A DNA stretch of 64,000 bases from an uncultured Sulfitobacter sp. (lineage in GTDB: Bacteria > Pseudomonadota > Alphaproteobacteria > Rhodobacterales > Rhodobacteraceae): positions 283,775 through 347,774 of the forward strand of contig CAJJCJ010000004.1 in assembly GCA_905182645.1 (NCBI GenBank). The letters are read 5' to 3'. Numbering within the stretch: position 1 is the stretch's first letter; every line of letters starts with the position of its first letter. A program made the translations under genes and the position numbers. Below, piece after piece: positions 59,001-64,000 of this stretch. The notes under the pieces are model-generated. The model did no database searches and was not told the DNA's origin. It was given only the letters and a program-made list of their open reading frames with translations.

Positions 59001-60317
59001 TTAAGCGGCTTCTTCGTCTGGAAGGATCAGGTTAAGGATGATCGCCATCAGCGCAGTTGGCGCAACAGCAGACGTGGCCAAAACTTTGATCACACCTGGC
59101 AGGTACTGAACGGCAGTTGGCACAAGGTTCAGACCTAGACCGAATGCAAGCGATACAGCGATGATGATCATGTTGCGACGTGTCATTGCGACATCAACCA
59201 ACATATTCAAGCCAGCAGCAGCAACCATACCGAACATCACGATCACGCCGCCACCAAGAACTGGAAAAGGCATGGATGCAATTACAGCGCCAACCTTTGG
59301 GATCAGGCCGCAAACGATCATGATGATACCTGCGATGGTCACAACGTGACGGCTCATGATACCTGTCATACCGACGATTCCAACGTTCTGGCTGAACGAC
59401 GTGTTTGGCAAGCCGCCAAAGACACCAGCAAGAGCTGTTCCCAGACCGTCAGCGTATGTCGCACCAGCGATCTCTGCATCAGTTGCTTCACGTTGCGCGC
59501 CTGCTTTGGCTGTCGCTGATGCGTCACCAACAGTTTCAATCGCAGATACGATCGACACCAATGTCACTGCAATCACAGCACCAAGGTTGAACTCAAAGCC
59601 GTATGGCAGTGGCGTGATCGATGTGACCCAAGCCGCTTTGCCGACGGATGCAAAGTTTACCATGCCCAGCGCGAATGCCAACGCATAGCCTGCCAGCAGT
59701 CCAACAAGGATAGCTGCGTTTGACAGCGGGCCTTTGACGAAAAACTTAAGCAGCAACGATACGATGATCACTGTCAACGCGACGGACCAATGCTTGAGCG
59801 AGCCAAAGCTCTCTGCAGCCATTTGGAAGTCAGCTGCCCCACCGGCTGCGTATTTAATCGCAACGGGAATGAGGTACAGACCAATCGCAAGGATCACGAG
59901 ACCGATCACAAGCGGCGGGAACAAGAAACGCAAACGTTGGATCACTGCACCCAGTGCGAAATGCACCAAGCCGCCAATGATACATGCAGTCAGCGCGACG
60001 CCCATACCCATTGTTGCTGCAATACCTGCAAGCACCCCGACAAACGCAAAGCTTGTACCCTGCATGATTGGCAAACGCGCACCAATTGGACCCATTCCGA
60101 TCGTCTGAAACAATGTCGCGATTCCAGCAAACAGCATGGCCATCTGGATCAGGTAAATCTGCTCTGTTCCGCCGAAAGCAAGGCCAGCGGCGCCTGCGAC
60201 GATGATGGATGGTGTGACGTTTGAGGCGAACATCGCCAGCACGTGCTGAAGTCCAAGCGGAATCGCTTGGGCTATCGGCGGCGTCACATTCGGATCGCTA
60301 TAGTTAATGTCAGTCAT
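59001..60317 (-). CDS. uracil-xanthine/urate permease (NCS2/NAT family)
   Basis: 438 aa; MFASNVTPSIIVAGAAGLAFGGTEQIYLIQMAMLFAGIATLFQTIGMGPIGARLPIMQGTSFAFVG; FGGLPNTSFSQNVGIVGMTGIMSRHVV. Confidence 0.94.
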   Translation of the reverse strand: MTDINYSDPNVTPPIAQAIPLGLQHVLAMFASNVTPSIIVAGAAGLAFGGTEQIYLIQMAMLFAGIATLFQTIGMGPIGARLPIMQGTSFAFVGVLAGIAATMGMGVALTACIIGGLVHFALGAVIQRLRFLFPPLVIGLVILAIGLYLIPVAIKYAAGGAADFQMAAESFGSLKHWSVALTVIIVSLLLKFFVKGPLSNAAILVGLLAGYALAFALGMVNFASVGKAAWVTSITPLPYGFEFNLGAVIAVTLVSIVSAIETVGDASATAKAGAQREATDAEIAGATYADGLGTALAGVFGGLPNTSFSQNVGIVGMTGIMSRHVVTIAGIIMIVCGLIPKVGAVIASMPFPVLGGGVIVMFGMVAAAGLNMLVDVAMTRRNMIIIAVSLAFGLGLNLVPTAVQYLPGVIKVLATSAVAPTALMAIILNLILPDEEAA

Positions 60318-60321
60318 TTCG

Positions 60322-60855
60322 TTATCCCTTTTTTGTATTTTGATCGCCAGTCGTACCGCTGGCTGATTGGTGGTTAGTGTCGTGTATTGTTACGAGCGTA
60401 TTGAACCAATGTTCTTCTAGGTTCGGACCTTCCCCGATCCGATCCACGACCGTAAACATACCTGGTAAATGGAGCGGCGTCAAAACGCCGTGCCATGTAT
60501 TGCGGTGATAGTTGACCCCCTGCCCCGCCGTCGTGACGAACGCACGCGGCTGGCCCGGCTGGCCATTGTCATCTGGCGCGACAACAACAACAAACGGGTC
60601 CATCGACATCGGGATGAACGCTTGGCTCCCCTCGGGGTGCCGTTCCATCATATCCAGCACAATCGGAAAACTGCGCGGCTCGGCCTTGAACAAGCTGATG
60701 CCGGCTTTCCCGTCTGCAAAATCAAGCGACGCGCGGTCGTGATAGCGCCCACACATGCCCTGATTGATCATTTTGTCTGGCGAACCGGTCACATCCAACA
60801 CATCCCCAAACGGGGCAAATGCGGCATGTGTCAGTGGCTCGATGATCAAACTCAT
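60322..60855 (-). CDS. allA: ureidoglycolate lyase
   Basis: MSLIIEPLTHAAFAPFGDVLDVTGSPDKMINQGMCGRYHDRASLDF; HPEGSQAFIPM; YHRNTWHGVLTPL. Confidence 0.93.
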   Translation of the reverse strand: MSLIIEPLTHAAFAPFGDVLDVTGSPDKMINQGMCGRYHDRASLDFADGKAGISLFKAEPRSFPIVLDMMERHPEGSQAFIPMSMDPFVVVVAPDDNGQPGQPRAFVTTAGQGVNYHRNTWHGVLTPLHLPGMFTVVDRIGEGPNLEEHWFNTLVTIHDTNHQSASGTTGDQNTKKG

Positions 60856-62270
60856 TGGGCAAACTTTTCAATCAGGCGCAGCTCTGCGATGCGTTCAACC
60901 TGACGGCAGGCCTCGGCAAATTCAGTGTCGCGGTCGTTGTCGATGCGGCGCTGGAATGCTGCAATGATCGTTGCTTTGGTATTATCACGCACCGCAATGA
61001 TAAACGGGAACCCATACTTGGCCGTATAGGTATCGTTCATCTCGGTCAGTTGCGCACGTTCCGCATCTGTCAAAGAATCCAATCCAACAGAGGCTTGTTC
61101 GGCAGTGGATTCTGCGGTCAAACGGTTTGCCGTGGCCAGCTTGCCCGCCAAATCAGGGTGTGCGGTCAGAACGCCAAGGCGCTGCGCGTCAGTCGCTGCG
61201 CGGAAAATACGGGCCAAGGCATTGTTAACGCCAGCCGCGTTGTCATGTGTTGGACCCAGCTCCAGCGCGTGCGCGCCTGTTGCAATCCAAGGACTATGCT
61301 CAAAGATGCCTCCGAACGCGGCGACAAATGTATCGTGATCCATTTCAGATGGTTGTTGCGTCGTCACGGGTGGATGCTCCTGCGCCCAATGGTCGGCGAT
61401 TTGTTCGCGCGTGGCGAACCACACATCATCATGCGATTTGAAATGCGCGATCGCGCGGCGCAAGGCGGCAGCACGACCTGGACGTCCAATAATGCGACAA
61501 TGCAGGCCGATCGACAGGATTTTAGGCTGACCGGCGTTTCCTTCAGCGTAAAGTTCATCAAAGCTGTCCTTAAGATAACTTTCAAACTGCGCGCCGTTGG
61601 TGAACCCCGCCTGAATGCCAAACCGCATGTCGTTGCAGTCCATTGTATAAGGCACGATCAACTGATCGGTTTTGCCAAAGCGGGCCCAATACGGCAGGTC
61701 ATCGCTATAGCTATCCGCAACATACGCAAACTGATTTGTCTCAGCGGCAAGGCGTACTGTGTTGTTAGAACAGCGCCCCGTATACCAACCGCGCGGCGGA
61801 GTGCCGACGACTTCGGTGTGCAGACGAATGGCCTCCACAATCTGGGCGCGTTCTTGGTCCTCAGGCATGTCTTTATGCTCGACCCATTTCAGGCCGTGGC
61901 TAGCTATTTCCCACCCTGATGCCTTCATCGCGGCAACTTGGCTTGGCGCACGGGCCAAAGCAGACGCCACACCGTAAACGGTCAGCGGCAAATCACCGAG
62001 CATCCGGTGCACACGCCAAAACCCAGCGCGTGACCCATATTCGTAAAGAGATTCCATATTATAGTGCCGCATACCGGTCCACGGCTGCGCACCTGTAATT
62101 TCGGACAAAAATGCCTCAGACGCGGCGTCACCGTGCAACACGTTGTTTTCGCCGCCTTCTTCGTAGTTCAATACGATTTGCACAGCAATTTTGGCTCCAT
62201 TGGGCCAATTGGCCACCGGTGGATTTTCGCCGTATCCGGTCATGTCACGAGGATAGCGGGTCACACGCAC
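60852..62270 (-). CDS. puuE: bifunctional allantoinase (PuuE-type) / OHCU decarboxylase (UraD) fusion
   Basis: N-terminal polysaccharide-deacetylase-type allantoinase (YPRDMTGYGENPPVANWPNGAKIAVQIVLNYEEGGENNVLHGD), C-terminal UraD domain (FVAAFGGIFEHSPWIATGAHAL...LTEMNDTYTAKYGFPFIIAVRDNTK). Confidence 0.93.
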   Translation of the reverse strand: MRVTRYPRDMTGYGENPPVANWPNGAKIAVQIVLNYEEGGENNVLHGDAASEAFLSEITGAQPWTGMRHYNMESLYEYGSRAGFWRVHRMLGDLPLTVYGVASALARAPSQVAAMKASGWEIASHGLKWVEHKDMPEDQERAQIVEAIRLHTEVVGTPPRGWYTGRCSNNTVRLAAETNQFAYVADSYSDDLPYWARFGKTDQLIVPYTMDCNDMRFGIQAGFTNGAQFESYLKDSFDELYAEGNAGQPKILSIGLHCRIIGRPGRAAALRRAIAHFKSHDDVWFATREQIADHWAQEHPPVTTQQPSEMDHDTFVAAFGGIFEHSPWIATGAHALELGPTHDNAAGVNNALARIFRAATDAQRLGVLTAHPDLAGKLATANRLTAESTAEQASVGLDSLTDAERAQLTEMNDTYTAKYGFPFIIAVRDNTKATIIAAFQRRIDNDRDTEFAEACRQVERIAELRLIEKFAQ

Positions 62271-62387
62271 TTCCTTATATATCTTAGCTGATGATAAACC
62301 AAAAAAATGGCTGGCGCTTTCAAAAAAAATGCGAAGGAGTCTATTAAAGATCGCCTTACAGCTCCTACCGCAGGGCTAGAGCGATAT

Positions 62388-63296
62388 TCACGTATCATTG
62401 ACTGCACCTGCGATCCGCTCGATGACATATTCCATGAACAGGCGCGTTTTGGGGTCTTGCCGTTTGCGGTGGGTGAACAGGCAGGCCATCTGAATAGGCT
62501 CGGGCGGGGTATTGACCGCAACGGGGATCAGACGGCCAGCTTTGATATGCTCGGAAACCTCAAAAATCGGCTTCAGCGCTATCCCGTTTCCCGACAAGGC
62601 CCAATCGGTCAAGACATCGCCATCATCGGACTCGTACCGGCCTGCAACACGGACTTTTTGCGGACCCGCCTCGGTCATCAGCCGCCACTGGAATTCTGTC
62701 GCACCTGGAAACCGCAGGTTCAGACATTCATGGCCGTCAGACACCAGCTCATCACCAGATGCCGGATTGCCATGCACCTCAATATAGTCTGGCGATGCAC
62801 ATAGAACACGCGCCACATCAGCAATTTTGCGCATCCGCAGGTTACTATCTTCCAGCGTGCCCAAAAAGAACGCAAGATCAAGACCTTCATTTGTCAGATC
62901 CACCTTGCGGTCAGTCAGTCGCAGCCGGATACTTACCTGCGGGTAGGTTGCCAAAAAACCCGGAACCTCTGGGGCGATTAGGCGGCGACCAACGCCCAAA
63001 GGGGCGGCTACATACAGTGATCCCTTAGGGTTTTCTGTGATGTTAACCACCTGCGCCTCGGCGTTCTCGACCGAACCAAGAATCTCACAGGCCCCTTCAT
63101 AAAACGCCTTGCCCTGCTCTGTTGGGGTCAGGCTACGGGTCGTACGCTGAAACAACCTCACGCTCAAATGCATTTCTAACTGCGATATGCGCGACGACGT
63201 GACAGCAGGCGAAATACGCAAATCGCGCCCTGCGGCAGACATGCTGCCCAGCTCAAAGACACGGACAAAGGTGCGGATGTTATCAAGGTACGACAT
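62388..63296 (-). CDS. LysR-family transcriptional regulator
   Basis: MSYLDNIRTFVRVFELGSMSAAGRDLRISPAVTSSRISQLEMHLSVRLFQRTTRSLTPTEQG. Confidence 0.95.
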   Translation of the reverse strand: MSYLDNIRTFVRVFELGSMSAAGRDLRISPAVTSSRISQLEMHLSVRLFQRTTRSLTPTEQGKAFYEGACEILGSVENAEAQVVNITENPKGSLYVAAPLGVGRRLIAPEVPGFLATYPQVSIRLRLTDRKVDLTNEGLDLAFFLGTLEDSNLRMRKIADVARVLCASPDYIEVHGNPASGDELVSDGHECLNLRFPGATEFQWRLMTEAGPQKVRVAGRYESDDGDVLTDWALSGNGIALKPIFEVSEHIKAGRLIPVAVNTPPEPIQMACLFTHRKRQDPKTRLFMEYVIERIAGAVNDT

Positions 63297-63396
63297 TATA
63301 TTGCTTTTTTTGATGCTGCTTGGTTATTTGAGGTAATAGCAGAACAATGGGCTGTCGCCTAGGGTGATGGGACTTGGACCTTAGAAGGGGACTGCC

Positions 63397-63702
63397 ATGT
63401 ATGATCTAGCAATCGTTTGGGATTGGATCGCGTTTTCGGTGCGTTGGCTGCATGTCATCACTGCAATGGCGTGGATCGGCGCGTCGTTCTTTTTCATCGC
63501 ATTGGATCTGGGGCTCAAAAAGGCCCCCGACATGCCAAACGGCGTGTCCGGCGAAGAATGGCAGGTTCACGGCGGCGGCTTTTACCACATCCAGAAATAC
63601 CTCGTTGCCCCGCAAAACATGCCCGAGCATCTGATTTGGCACAAATGGCAAAGCTACATCACGTGGGTGTCCGGCGCGGCCTTGCTGATGGTTGTCTATT
63701 GG
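63397..63702 (+). pseudogene. puuD: urate hydroxylase PuuD, N-terminal fragment truncated by IS insertion
   Basis: MYDLAIVWDWIAFSVRWLHVITAMAWIGASFFFIALDLGLKKAPDMPNGVSGEEWQVHGGGFYHIQKYLVAPQNMPEHLIWHKWQSYITWVSGAALLMVVYW then unrelated sequence; ORF ends at 63792 inside IS sequence. Confidence 0.85.
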
Positions 63703-64000
63703 GGCGTTGTTGCATTGACCCCCACTCCACTGATATTGGTGTCCGCCTTCCTTCTTGAGGATGCTATAAATGCCGCACAAATTCAACGCTGATCGTTGCG
63801 ACAAGATCCCGAAGCAAAAGCGTCGGGTGACCGACTGCGCCGCGTACGACGCCTGGCGGCCAGGCTGTCTATTCGGACTTGGCGATTGAGCTTTGCCTGA
63901 CCTTTGGCATGGTGTTCAAGCAACCACTGCGGCAAACCTAAGGCGTGATGCGCTCCATCACCGGACTGCTGGGGGTTGAGATCGAAGCGCGGCATTTCAC
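63703..64000 (+). mobile_element. decayed IS5-type insertion sequence (continues beyond window)
   Basis: Left end GGCGTTGTTGCATTGACC resembles IS5-group terminal repeats; transposase start ATG 63770 MPHKFNADRCDKIPKQKRRVTDCAAYDA, then frame change to GGQAVYSDLAIELCLTFGMVFKQPLRQT*GVMRSITGLLGVEIEARHF (internal deletion plus CAA->TAA-type stop). Confidence 0.8.

Overview
This 64 kb window is a chromosomal segment that looks like a marine Rhodobacterales (roseobacter-group) genome; the taxon is inferred from gene content and synteny only. It is dense in housekeeping genes: lysA, argH, pyrB/pyrC/plsY, a glutamate-cysteine ligase, rsmE, ubiA, speB, sua5, and a moaB / fdhD-mobA-mobB-moeA molybdenum cofactor set. 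Several accessory modules stand out: (i) an mbfA-type ferritin/VIT iron exporter with an ICE-like palindrome just upstream of its start codon; (ii) carbonic anhydrase + SbtA-like bicarbonate permease + PII-like protein; (iii) a BigR-type persulfide/sulfur operon (ArsR, two YeeE/YedE, Blh MBL, DUF442, SulP, rhodanese); (iv) an imuA-imuB-dnaE2 mutasome cassette; (v) the beta-hydroxyaspartate cycle bhcR-bhcABCD; (vi) a membrane-tethered LuxR-type regulator next to two secreted PepSY-like proteins with poly-aspartate tails; (vii) a purine/urate degradation cluster whose puuD is cut off by a decayed IS5-type element at the right edge. No RNA genes or CRISPR arrays were recognised. The most unusual property is the number of reading-frame lesions: dnaE2, the rhodanese (three separate +1 shifts), an SRPBCC protein (stop at codon 3), an MFS transporter (in-frame TAG), a small argH-linked lipoprotein, a small conserved protein at 38.0-38.4 kb, and puuD. 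These need read-level verification before being called biological. The strongest candidates for under-described biology are the LuxR/PepSY/poly-Asp trio and the close proximity of glyoxylate-producing purine catabolism to the glyoxylate-consuming bhc genes.
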